From positions 3,386,869 to 3,450,868 of the forward strand of contig CM026429.1 in assembly GCA_014871385.1 (NCBI GenBank): a stretch of 64,000 nt of DNA, in the 5' to 3' direction. The stretch comes from Ceratodon purpureus (lineage: Eukaryota; Streptophyta; Bryopsida; Pseudoditrichales; Ditrichaceae). Below are positions 23,331-34,379 of this stretch, piece by piece (position 1 is the first letter of the stretch; the number at the start of each line of letters is the position of its first letter). Position numbers and translations under genes: made by a program. Below the pieces are notes generated by a model. It did not search any database. It was given only the letters and a program-made list of their open reading frames with translations, and had not been told where the DNA came from.

Positions 23331-26300
23331 ATGAAGGAGAGTGGAGGGTCAGCTCCCTCCACTTATGTCACTCCTAAACCTAGAAGAAAAGCATATGGTA
23401 CAGATTTTACGAATAGGAGAGCGAGGAAGAGGAGAGAATCACGTAGAAAGGAGAAGTCGATAGGCAACCTCTTGAGTGCACCTCTGAAGGTTCGAGGAGC
23501 TGGGCTGCCTTTAGCAATTAAATTTTGTAGCATTCGTAAACTCATTCTAGAGTCCATAGTAGAGGTGAAAGAAGAGGATTTAGAGGTGAACGTAGTTGAG
23601 CATCAGGAGCATGAGGTAGAAAGTACCCAGGAGAAAGACATAGAGATGACAGAAGAATTAGGGTTCAATTCCAGTCCAATTTTGGAGACACCGCAACCTT
23701 CTTTCGGATTTAAGGAGTGTTCAACAAGAGGGACGGGTACTCAATCGGGCGAGCAGTCTAACAAGGATATGGTAAGTTTCTTAATTTATATGCTTCACGT
23801 AAATTATGTATATTATTAGAGGTATATTAAGTTTTATGTATTGTCTTCGTTGCGGGTTTATTTATTACTGCAATGAATTTTGGATGCGTCATGAATCGAA
23901 TGGTTATTTAGAATAAGATTCCCGAAGTAGTAATTATCGTCCTAGTCTTGAACATTTGCGCAGATTGACGACTGGTTTAGGATTGAGCAAGAAGTTGTAG
24001 AGGAGAAGACGCCAGAAGTGGATGCGGGCGAGGAGTCAGATCCAGAGACATTGATAAAAGTCGCTCGGAGAGCGAGACGTGAAATCATGGAGGCGGGCGA
24101 AGGTGGGGTTGTAACAGCTGCTAGACGAGCGGGGCGAGGGCACCCTGAAAGTCCTACTGAGACTAGTGGGGAGGATGTTGATTTGCTCGACATTGCGGTA
24201 GGCCCAGGAGAAGAGGATATGGATGAGGGGTCGGCCCGAGGGAGAGGTCGGGGAGATGAGGTGCGGGGTCGAGGTAGGGCTAAAGGTCGAGGTGGGAGAG
24301 GGAAAGCATCTTCGCAAGCCCCATTCAAAGACACACCCGCGGAACCGGAAGAGAGAGAGACTGTGAAGGAGATGGAGGGGCGAGGAGAGGAGCGTGTGGA
24401 GATGGAGGGGCGAGGAGAGGAGCGTGTGGAGGAGGAGATGGCGAGTGAGCAAGGTGGATCGGATCGGGGCCCTGCTACCGAGGAGGTAAGTATTCGTGTT
24501 CTATGTGTTGCTGTTGTGGGTGTCGGTGTACAGGGAGAGTGGATTGAAAACATGAGTGTTGTGGCCGCGGAGGTGATTGTGGAGGAGGAGGGGAAGGTTG
24601 ATGGGGAGGAGAGGCGCAACTAGATTTGGGAGATGGAGGCATCCATGGCAGAGGCCCATGTGAGCGGAATCGGCAGCCCTCTTGCGGCCTTTGCTGCATT
24701 GAATCCAGGGGAAGCGAAGTGTACGGAAGGGTTTGCTTAGCAGTCCGCAGCCACTGCCGCGAAGTTGGAGGTGGGTACTGAGGCACAATGGGAGGTGGGT
24801 ACCGCAAGAATGGAGACCATGGCCGCGGCTGCAGCCACTGCCACAATGGGGAAGGCGGATACCGCAGCGGAGTGGGAGGTGGGTACCGCAAGCAAGGAGA
24901 CCATGGCCGCGGCTGCAGCCACTGCCGCGATGTGGAAGGTGGGTACCGCAAGCATGGAGACCATGGCCGCGGCTGCAGCCACTGCCGCGATGTGGGAGGT
25001 TCGTACCGCAAGCATGGAGACCATGGCCGCGGCTGCAGCCACTTTTGCAATGTGGAAGGTGGGTACCGCAAGCATGGAGACCATGGCCGCGGCTGCAGCC
25101 ACTGCCGCGATGTGGGAGGTGGGTACCGCAAGCATGGAGACCATGGCCGCGGCTGCAGCCACTGCCGCGATGTGGGAGGTTCGTACCGCAAGCATGGAGA
25201 CCATGGCCGCGGCTGCAGCCACTTTTGCAATGTGGAAGGTGGGTACCGCAGCGGAGTGGGAGGTGGGTACCGCAAGCATAGACACCATGGCCGCGAGGGA
25301 GAACCCTCATGAGGTGTGGCATTCTGTACAGAATGCCCCCCATGAGGAGAGGGAGATTTCGAGGAGAGGGGCCGCGGACGTGGGTACCGCAAGCAAAGAC
25401 ACCATGGCCGCGTCTGCAGCCACTGCCGCGATGTGGGAGGTGGGTACCGCAAGCATGGAGACCATGGCCGCGGCTGCAGCCACTTTTGCAATGTGGAAGG
25501 TGGGTACCGCAAGCATGGAGACCATGGCCGCGGCTGCAGCCACTGCCGCGATGTGGAAGGTGGGTACCGCAAGCATGGAGACCATGGCCGCGGCTGCAGC
25601 CACTGCCGCGATGTGGGAGGTTCGTACCGCAAGCATGGAGACCATGGCCGCGGCTGCAGCCACTTTTGCAATGTGGAAGGTGGGTACCGCAAGCATGGAG
25701 ACCATGGCCGCGGCTGCAGCCACTGCCGCGATGTGGGAGGTGGGTACCGCAAGCATGGAGACCATGGCCGCGGCTGCAGCCACTGCCGCGATGTGGGAGG
25801 TTCGTACCGCAAGCATGGAGACCATGGCCGCGGCTGCAGCCACTTTTGCAATGTGGAAGGTGGGTACCGCAGCGGAGTGGGAGGTGGGTACCGCAAGCAT
25901 AGACACCATGGCCGCGAGGGAGAACCCTCATGAGGTGTGGCATTCTGTACAGAATGCCCCCCATGAGGAGAGGGAGATTTCGAGGAGAGGGGCCGCGGAC
26001 GTGGGTACCGCAAGCAAAGACACCATGGCCGCGTCTGCAGCCACTGCCGCGATGTGGGAGGTGGGTACCGCAAGCATGGAGACCATGGCCGCGGCTGCAG
26101 CCACTGCCGCGATGTGGGAGGTGGGTACCGCAAGCATGGAGACCATTGCCGCGGCGGCAGCCACTGCCGCGATGTGGGAGGTTGGTACCGCAAGCATGGA
26201 GACCATGGCCGCGGCTGCAGCCACTGCCGCGATGTGGGAGGTTCGTACCGCAAGCATGGAGACCATGGCCGCGGCTGCAGCCACTTTTGCAATGTGGAAG

Positions 26301-28612
26301 GTGGGTACCGCAGCGGAGTGGGAGGTGGGTACCGCAAGCATAGACACCATGGCCGCGAGGGAGAACCCTCATGAGGTGTGGCATTCTGTACAGAATGCCC
26401 CCCATGAGGAGAGGGAGATTTCGAGGAGAGGGGCCGCGGACGTGGGTACCGCAAGCAAAGACACCATGGCCGCGGCTGCAGCCACTGCCGCGATGTGGGA
26501 GGTGGGTACCGCAAGCATGGTGACCATGGCCGCGGCTGCAGCCACTGCCGCGATGTGGGAGGTGGGTACCGCAAGCATGGAGACCATGGCCGCGGGGGAG
26601 AAGCCTCATGAGGAGAGGCATTCTGTACAGAATGCCCCCCATGAGGAGGGGAAGGATACGGGGAGAGTGGCCGCGGAGGTGGGTACCGCAAGCATAGACA
26701 CCATGGCCGCGGGGGAGAAGCCTCATGAGGAGAGGCATTCTGTACAGAATGCCCCCCATGAGAAGGGCGACGATACCGGGAGAGTGGCTGCGGAGGTGGG
26801 TACCGCAAGCATAGACACCATGGCCGCGGGGGAGAAGCCTCATGAGGAGAGGCATTCTGTACAGAATGCCCCCCATGAGGAGGGGAAGGATACGGGGAGA
26901 GTGGCCGCGGAGGTGGGTACCGCAAGCATAGACACCAAGGCCGCGGGGGAGAAGCCTCATGAGGAGAGGCATTCTGCACAGAATGCCCCCCATGAGAAGG
27001 GGGACGATACCGGGAGAGTGGCTGCGGAGGTGGGTACCGCAAGCATAGACACCATGGCCGCGGGGGAGAAGCCTCATGAGGAGAGGCATTCTGTACAGAA
27101 TGCCCCCCATGACGAGAGGGAGATTTCGAGGAGAGGGGCCGCGGACGTGGGTACCGCAAGCATGGAGACCATGGCCGCGGCTGCAGCCACTGCCGCGATG
27201 TGGGAGGTGGGTACCGCAAGCATGGAGACCATGGCCGCGGCTGCAGCCACTGCCGCGATGTGGGAGGTGGGTACCGCAAGCATGGAGACTATGGCCGCGG
27301 CTGCAGCCACTGCCGCGATGTGGGAGGTTGGTACCGCAAGCATGGAGACCATGGCCGCGGCTGCAGCCACTTTTGCAATGTGGAAGGTGGGTACCGCAAG
27401 CATGGAGACCATGGCCGCGGCTGCAGCCACTGCCGCGATGTGGGAGGTGGGTACCGCAAGCATGGAGACCATGGCCGCGGCTGCAGCCACTTTTGCAATG
27501 TGGAAGGTGGGTACCGCAGCGGAGTGGGAGGTGGGTACCGCAGGCATAGACACCATGGCCGCGGGGGAGAAGCCTCATGAGGAGAGGCATTCTGTACAGA
27601 ATGCCCCCCATGAGGAGGGGAAGGATACGGGGAGAGTGGCCGCGGAGGTGGGTACCGCAAGCATAGACACCATGGCCGCGGGGGAGAAGCCTCATGAGGA
27701 GAGGCATTCTGTACAGAATGCCCCCCATGAGGAGGGGAAGGATACGGGGAGAGTGGCCGCGGAGGTGGGTACCGCAAGCATAGACACCATGGCCGCGGGG
27801 GAGAAGCCTCATGAGGAGAGGCATTCTATGAAGAATGCCCCCCATGAAGAGGGGGAGGATTCAGGGAGAGAGGCGGAGTGGGAGATGGGTACCGCAAGCT
27901 GGGAGAATGCCGCCCATGTGGAGGGGGCAGCTGTTTGGAAATTATTTGAAACGATTACAACTCTTGCTTATTTTTATGATGCATTCTATTCATTTTCTAT
28001 AATCTATAAACTGTATGTTTTGCAGGAGTTCACGGATCAACTCACTGCGACTGAAGGTGATGGTCCAACTCCTGCAGAAACTGAGGTAATTTAATCCATT
28101 TTCCTTTTTGTATTGAATTTGGCATTGTCAATTAAACTTCCTTTATAAGTTTTGTAAACTAAAATGGTAACTTGACAATGTCTTTGTTCCACTTCTTGTA
28201 GGTATTCTCAGATGCACCCTTGTCCATCAGTTCCCCGATCTCAATTATCAATCTTTCCGACCTTTCGGATTCATTTGATCAGCCCCATTTATGTAGGTGT
28301 GATTTAGGAAGCCCTGTAGGTCTAGGAAGTGGACCTCTCGAGGTCCACTCCCCTCAGTACATGCCTACGTCTCCTGTCTATGAGCCTACATCCCCAGGCT
28401 ACATGTCTACTTCTCCACGGCTTGGTACCCCGCCGATGTCTCCACCTTCTCCTTCCTCGCCTATTAGAGTGAGGAGGCCAGCCCATGTTGTCTTCGCCCT
28501 CCCGGCGATACTACCATGCCCTGTCCAACAGACCAGGCGTTTTTGGAGGAGGCGCCGTCATTGGAACTGTAGACAGGCTAGGGAGTATTATAGCCGTGCT
28601 CCACGTACATAG
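23331..28612 (+). CDS. E2 repeat protein with C-terminal Pol II CTD-like heptads
   Basis: Proposed exons are 23,331-23,771, 23,964-24,485, 24,741 to about 27,932, 28,026-28,085 and 28,202-28,612. All join in phase 0 and total 4626 nt (about 1541 residues). Exon 1 is basic (RRARKRRESRRK, nuclear-signal-like). Exon 2 is acidic, then Arg/Gly-rich. Exon 3 is a long tandem repeat (VGTASMETMAAAAATAAMWE). The last exon has SDLSDSFDQ, three heptads ([21 protein letters not shown]), a Pro/Ser tract and an Arg-rich end. The stop at 28,610-28,612 is conserved in the other two copies. Exon 4 ends in phase 0, so it could instead splice to the ParB exon at 28,749, giving a giant repeat-ParB-MTase protein of about 2455 residues. 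The donor of exon 3 is weak (GCT|gtttgg) and that intron may not exist. Confidence 0.55.
24765..27890 (+). repeat. Coding tandem repeat: 60-bp and 117-bp units with a 20-bp palindrome
   Basis: The 60-bp unit (GTGGGTACCGCAAGCATGGA...) encodes 20 residues, rich in Ala, and occurs more than 30 times. A second unit of 117 bp, encoding PHEERHSVQNAPHEE-type sequence, contains the perfect palindrome GGCATTCTGTACAGAATGCC. Copies start at 25,318, 25,939, 26,389, 26,617, 26,734, 26,851, 27,085, 27,586 and 27,703, with imperfect ones at 26,968 and 27,820. Higher-order duplications of several hundred bp (for example 24.9-25.3 kb against 25.5-25.9 kb) are evident. Unit lengths are multiples of three and lack stop codons in most frames, so long antisense frames here are by-products. 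Confidence 0.9.
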
Positions 28613-28748
28613 TTGCCTATGTACACCTTTCTACTGATGACGATTGGTATCAGTACATGAAGCTATTGTTCTATTCATTTTCATAATTGCATTACTTGTT
28701 TTGATCCTTATCTTGGAATCAATTTTGAAAATGTAGTACTTCTTGCAG

Positions 28749-31700
28749 GTAACTCAGACACAGGATATGTTGCCAGCGCCATCTTGTCCTCCTGATTTGA
28801 CGAATGTAGTGGACAGTGAATTGGAACATCGGGTACAACACAAGCAAGACTCCAATGGCGTCATCAATAAGCTCCGAATACTTCCAAAGACAAAGTCGCG
28901 TATCCAAGTTCCCCTTTGCAGGATGCTCTCAATGGCCAGAGTGCGACCTGTAGGAGAAATGGGAGTTCAACATTTGGAGCGAGAGTTTGTCAAAGGCTAT
29001 AGAGATGGAGACCGTGTCATGTACATTTCCATCTACAACCACGAAGAGAAGACAGCCGATGTCACTGAGGAGATGAAGGCTGACTGGAGCCCGTGTTGGC
29101 AAAATGTTAATGATGCTTTTGAAGATGAGCTCTTGGCCGACCCGGATTGGAAGGAGTTCTCCGGGAAGATGTTCTATGTCTGGGAAGGTAACCATCGCCT
29201 TGCCGCATGGTACAGACATATCAACAAGCATCACAGCGACGATCCAGCGTGGCACATCTCTGTGCATTGCATTGTTCTTGACCCTCGCGGTCATGTTGGA
29301 AACCTTCTTCATGCCATGCATGACATTAATTGGTAAGAATTAACTCTCTCTACTTTGTCTATACCTCTTGAACGCCGATTGAACTTGTACTTTATGCTTA
29401 TTATTAACTTACGTCTATTTGTACAGGTCTACGGAAAATGATCACGTGAAGAGTAATATTCCGGCAAAACTTTATCGTATTCGCTCCTTTGGTGTGATGA
29501 AATTGGAGGAATTCAAGGATCTGCTTTCACCACAGGAGTATGCTTTAGCATTGAATCACAAACCAGCTACTCCATCCTGGTTTACATTGCCAACAAAAGT
29601 ATTCATCGCTTTTCTTTATCGGGTAAGCACTCATTCCTCCCCCCCCGACGCTTCCATTTGGCAATTGATTTACGGTGCTTCATATAGTTCCTCTAACATT
29701 GCTTTGTGTTCCAGCGAGAAATTGTGGTAGCTTCTGACGAAGCTGCCAGAATCTACAAGGAGAAAACACCCATTGAAGACCAAACCGCGACTGGTGTTTG
29801 GGATGCCATGAATGCGGCTTCAAACAACATGGTGGAATCGATTAAGAGGAAGGACTTCACCAAGTACTTGGCAATTGCAAATCCCAAGAATGGAGACGAC
29901 TTCCTCAACGAAGTGAGACCCTCATCGTGCCTGAGTTCACTATTTTGTATCACAACAACATTTACGTATTCTTTTTTTCTAAAACTCCTGTACTTATTGC
30001 AGATTAATCGGCATTTCAGTGACTTCTCAAAACCTGAGATGTCACTTGATAAGCTCCAGAAGATTGTTCCAGCGGCCGTTGAGGCCAAGTACAAGGCTCG
30101 TTGGTTGAGGTGGTGGAACTCATCTCTGAGTTCCCGATTGTCTTACAGATTTCCACCACTTGAATTCAAGGATACCGAATTTGACCCATGGTTGAATAAG
30201 GCCTCATTCTGGGCTGGGGTACAATTTCTTAAAAAACCTTTCCCATTACATTACGCATTACTCTCTTCGTCGATTCTTTCTCATTGCTAATTAATTGAAT
30301 TCTGAATTACAGTTGGAGGAAGCCGTTATTAACACATTCGAGGACATATGCAAGACGGAGAACATCGTTATCAATTGGAAGGCCTTTCCGGAAGTACAAG
30401 AGCCGGGCGATTTTGTGGAGAGTTCACGTATTCTCTTGTGGGACAAGGCCTTCCCTACGTTCATTGGAAAATCGGCAGATAAGCCCTTCGACAAGAAGTC
30501 CATTTTTGCTAAATTTCCTGGAACCGCTCAGGTTGTCAAGCGGGTTACTTACCGGTACGATACATTCCTTTTAATCAGATTCAAATTCCATAACGAGGTC
30601 TCTTTATCTCTTTGATACTAACCTTCTACATATTGGTTTACATAGATACTTCAAGCGAGAGCTTCTTCTGAAGGGGGCAATCAAGGTTCAGCAGCTCCCC
30701 CCCTACTTCCTTGCTTGGACGTCGAAAACCTCGGACCAGTGTATCTATTCTCCCCAACAGTTGAAAAGGTACAAAGCTCCTCACTTGCTTGAAGGATGCT
30801 GGTATCTTGATTGCTCTCGTGGTTTCACGATTGACTCAGAGGTAGACGTCAAGACTCTACACGATGGGGGTGAGGTTGTGGTGGAGGACTCCGTGGATGA
30901 TGCAGAAGGTCGTGAAGGAGAGCAGGATCAGTCTTCTGCTCCACCACCGAAGAGAGGGAGAGGAAGGCGACTGAAATCTCTGCGTTCTCGGTCGGAGGCA
31001 TCACAGCAAACTGGTGCGGAGTCTTCCGCGCCAGCTGAGAAGGCACCAGAGCCGTCTCCGGGTGTTGTCGTTACCAACCCTTCTCCAGCTTCTTCGCCAG
31101 CTCCTTCATCGATTAGTGCTTCGGAGATCACCAGAGGTCTCCTTCAGCAGAGGAAGGCCAAACTATATCCTCAAACAACTTCTTCCGCTGGAGCTTCGAT
31201 TTCCACACATGTTTCCGTCTTCAACTCATCTGTGGATTCTATGTTACGGCGAAATAGGAGACAGGAGAGAAAAGGTGGCGACCCGGATTGGATCAAGACT
31301 CAAGACTTCATTCGCAAGGTTTGTTCCTATATTTTGACATTTAATGGATTCTGCCACCTCTACTCGCTATGTAGTTACTAACTCTGCTTTCTTGTTTCCT
31401 CTAGTTTGGAGCAGGCCGCGAAAACATAGTTGGGGACCGGTGCAAACAAGAGGACCATCTGGGAGTCGATTTGATCATTGCCGACATCCCTGAGAATCTT
31501 CCCGTCCCATCCGTTTCCGTTCCCCCCACGAGTATTCCGCCTTGGAACTCTCGCTACAAGGATTATTTGTACGACATCTTCCATTTTGCAGATGATTTTC
31601 TGCAGAAAGATGGTGCCATCTGCCTCATCTACAACACTGATCAGAAGCTGGCTAAGGATATCGAGGAAGAAGCTGCTAATGGTGGATACGTGCTGTTCAA

Positions 31701-32721
31701 GGACTGGTGGGGTGTCAATGTACTCGGCCTGACTTCTCCTACGAACCCCGAGAACTTGGTACTTTTCCTGAACATGCCCTTCTCTTCGCTTACTGATAAC
31801 CCTTCCGCTTCATTTTACTCACTTGTTTTGCTTGACTGCAGACTATGCGATTCTGGATTCGCGTCTACGTTCGTAGTGGCAGTACTTTCTCCTTCCAGAC
31901 GAAGAAGGAAGACCTGATACATGGGCTCCTCAACATTACCGAGAGTGATGCCATTTTCAACTTGACCGATGTGGATTCGCAGCTCATGAATGGGGAGGTG
32001 CCGTGGAGAGGCCCAAGGGAGAAATCCATCGAGATGATGCAGGGCATACTTGAGGAGCTGTCGAAGCCCGGCGACATAGTTGTTGATTGGAATGCTGGGA
32101 CAGGTAACTCTTCATGCATATCTTTGCTGAATTATTCTTCTCGTTTTTACCACAGTTTCTCATTTCTTAGTATCTCTCCGAGTTTCAGGAGCCTCCATCA
32201 AGGCTGCCCAGGCTACTGGTCGCCACATTCTCGCTTTTGAGGAGGACGAAGCCATATTCAACGCCCTTCTCAAACCATCCGCCATGGGCCCTCCTAAACA
32301 TCCAAGGCCGGCAGCAACAGACGAAGCGCCTCCAAAGAGACCAAGACCTGATAAGTGGTGTAAGTCTTCTATTCTTTGTTCAAATTATCCATGCATTACT
32401 TCTCTTTGCAGCTCTACGTACTCGATGTAACCACAGTCCGTTCTCTATTGCAGAGTAGTTTCAGCAACACCGCCACGTGGGCCAACATCAGTGTCCACTC
32501 CATCCTGGCGTCTTCATTCCAGCCCGATTCAGCCTTTCATACTTCCGGACTACGCAGAGGACTTAGCACAGGCGTTTCAATCTGGAGCCCTTACATATGT
32601 TCCTAGTCGGCCAACTACTTTTGATCACAGAGCCCTTCTATTCGTCGATGACGAGGCGGTAGAAGGAGATTCAGAGTCATCTAATTCTGAGAGTGGAAGT
32701 AGCGATGGTAGCATGTTTTGA
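28749..32721 (+). CDS. E2 ParB-MTase protein: ParB/Srx-like domain fused to N4/N6-MTase-like domain
   Basis: Ten exons are proposed: 28,749-29,332, 29,427-29,622, 29,715-29,912, 30,003-30,218, 30,313-30,554, 30,646-31,318, 31,405-31,758, 31,842-32,103, 32,189-32,359 and 32,465-32,721. They total 3153 nt (1050 residues). The ParB-like part has VPLCRMLSMARVRP and WEGNHRLAAW. A helical middle region and a basic GRGRRLKSLRSR linker follow. The C-terminal domain has, in beta-class MTase order, VDLIIADIPENLPVP (motif IV position, DIPE instead of DPPY), then EVPWRGPREKS, then PGDIVVDWNAGTGASIKAA (SAM motif I) and ILAFEED. The tail is acidic (SESGSSDGSMF). It is the only undisrupted copy in the window. 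There is no own ATG at 28,749: the first exon begins at a splice acceptor, so the start is in an upstream exon, probably 28,026-28,085 or earlier. DNA binding is likely, methylation doubtful. Confidence 0.8.
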
Positions 32722-33227
32722 GTTTGAAGGAGGCTTCGGTCTTTCATTGTTTTTATTGGATTTGCTTTGATTTAATTGGAGTTCATTGCGTAATCCTTCG
32801 TCTACTCTACTACCCTGAATCTATACTTGTTACATTTCCAAATCGTCTCCTCCTATGTAGAGGATGAAATGTCACAACTGTAATGCTCAAAATATAATAT
32901 GAAGAATGAAATGTTACAAAAGAAATGCTCAAAATTTAAATTGCGCTGTAACTTATATTTTAACCATTCAAAATCCCACATTTCCTAACCATGTTACCTA
33001 TTCTTGACTTGGTGTACATCTTGGTTTCTTCTACTCCATTATTCTACAGGAACTCTGAAATATTCCACGAACTTTGAAGACCATCTCTTTTAGTTGGTTT
33101 CGAGTTCTCTTATTCCTAGAATCATCTATATTATCTAAAACCATCATGGTGGAATACTCGTATCTAGATCCAATGAGGTACCACATCTAAAGTAATGTAT
33201 TCGAACACCCCACTAGACTTCACAGTA
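32722..33227. other. 3' flank of E2 ParB-MTase gene
   Basis: AT-rich, about 500 bp. It has two imperfect copies of a GAATGAAATGTTACAA-type word at about 32,860-32,920. No gene seen. Confidence 0.4.
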
Positions 33228-33644
33228 CTAATCCTTCGAAGGATATACAGTCCAACTCTTGTCCATATCAAACCAGCAAGTTTCGCCATCCGATATGATC
33301 ACTTCGGGCAGCTGAACAACTGGATTCTCATCGACGTTCGATAGCAAGGGATACGGGATTAGGGACAACTCCATAATACGGAGAAGCTCATTGGTACAAA
33401 GCACTGTCCAACGCCATTCACCTTCACCAACATGGAGGCTTCCGATGTGCCTAAACGGTGGCAGGTCCATGCCTCGTTCTCTAGCGCGCTCCACCTCCAA
33501 CAGCCACGGCCGCAGCTCCTCATAACTCGCCGGTGCCTTTGGGGGCAAACCTACAGCCGCTCTCGTCCTCCTGGATCTCGCATTACACACCTTCGGCATC
33601 GCCCAACACACTGAATTCTTGTAGTCTTCAAACGTTACACTCAA
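33228..33644 (-). CDS. Unknown antisense ORF near E2 right end
   Basis: An open frame of about 135 residues (VTFEDYKNSVCWAMPKVCN; later WRWTVLCTNELLRIMEL; ends YPSKD). No ATG precedes the frame, so the start is an unseen exon or an internal Met. It lies 0.7-1.1 kb inside the right end, antisense to the ParB gene. E1 has a reverse-strand gene at a comparable place (49,490-50,110), which hints at a conserved accessory slot, although I cannot align the two proteins. Confidence 0.4.
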   Translation of the reverse strand: MSVTFEDYKNSVCWAMPKVCNARSRRTRAAVGLPPKAPASYEELRPWLLEVERARERGMDLPPFRHIGSLHVGEGEWRWTVLCTNELLRIMELSLIPYPLLSNVDENPVVQLPEVIISDGETCWFDMDKSWTVYPSKD

Positions 33645-34249
33645 GCTTGCATATTGACATCCCCGAACTCATACGCTACCTTCGCATACAGCACAGCATG
33701 CCAAGGACTGTGTCACTATCCAAATACGCCACCTAGAGACAAGCTCATGAAACCAAGAGTGACCTCCTTCTCTGGAACCCAGCTTACCAAGTGTTGTTTC
33801 ATGATGAAAATCTCCTACTTCTATCACTCAAATTCAGATGCTTCGCTGCCTAGGAAGAGAGAGTAATCTTCGATGAAGACAAGGACTCTGACAAGGTATA
33901 TCTTGGTTTCAGCAGTCAAGATATTATACACGAATTTTGAAATATTCTAGGAAGTTTTCAACCCTTGCCTCCTTTATGTTCTGTGATATTTGTTTTTTTC
34001 CTTGTGCATTTACATAATCCTATGAAAGAATTATGTGTTTGATCTAAAACTGAACGCGTGATCATTGTATCTTGCCTAAACCGTTGACAAATCTAAAGGA
34101 ATGTATGCATGACGTCATCATGACATCAGCCCTAATTTGTATCTTAGAGAACAAACGTAATAAATTCTTACCAGAGATAGCCCTAATTTCCACGGTAATA
34201 TACTCTTTTTCTAAAAAAAGTGTCAAAATTAAGCCTTATTTTAGTAATT

Positions 34250-34369
34250 TTCCACGGTTATAGGGTCTACTTTGCTTTTGAAAATTTTGCTATTTCTCAA
34301 TTCTGTGCTCTCCATTCTGCGCTCACCGCTCTCCGCTCTACGCTCTCCGCTCACGTACGAACTTTCCCC
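34250..34369. repeat. E2 right terminal inverted repeat and subterminal motif
   Basis: TTCCACGGTTATAGGGTC (34,250-34,267) lies 102 bp from the tip. The terminal GCTCTCCGCTC units end in ACGTACGAACTTTCCCC. Confidence 0.85.
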
Positions 34370-34379
34370 GATAGGCTGC
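34370..34379. repeat. Right target-site duplication of E2
   Basis: GATAGGCTGC, identical to 7124-7133. Confidence 0.95.

Larger units (their letters stand above)
7134..34369. mobile_element. E2: 27.2-kb giant MULE-like transposon nested in E1
   Basis: Both ends are seen directly. The left end begins GGACGTAGCTTGTACGTGAG and the reverse complement of the right end begins GGGGAAAGTTCGTACGTGAG. After about 12 imperfect bases both continue as the same GAGCGGAGAGCG-type inverted repeat of roughly 50 bp or more. A 10-bp duplication flanks the element. Gene order inside is small terminal gene (+), transposase (-, split by E3), repeat/CTD-like gene (+), ParB-MTase (+), antisense ORF (-). Without E3 it would be about 17.4 kb. 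It interrupts a coding exon of the E1 ParB-MTase gene. Confidence 0.93.

Noticed and set aside
24475-27845. Reverse-strand open frames of about 930 and 1110 residues
   Set aside because: They arise because 60-bp and 117-bp repeat units, multiples of three without stops, keep several frames open. They have low-complexity translation and no splice or start context. Only the forward frame links to conserved flanking exons.
28749-32721. Bacterial restriction-modification or partition operon as contamination
   Set aside because: Ten introns with GT-AG borders, homologous introns in E3 and linkage to plant-type transposons show it is a nuclear gene, not bacterial contamination.
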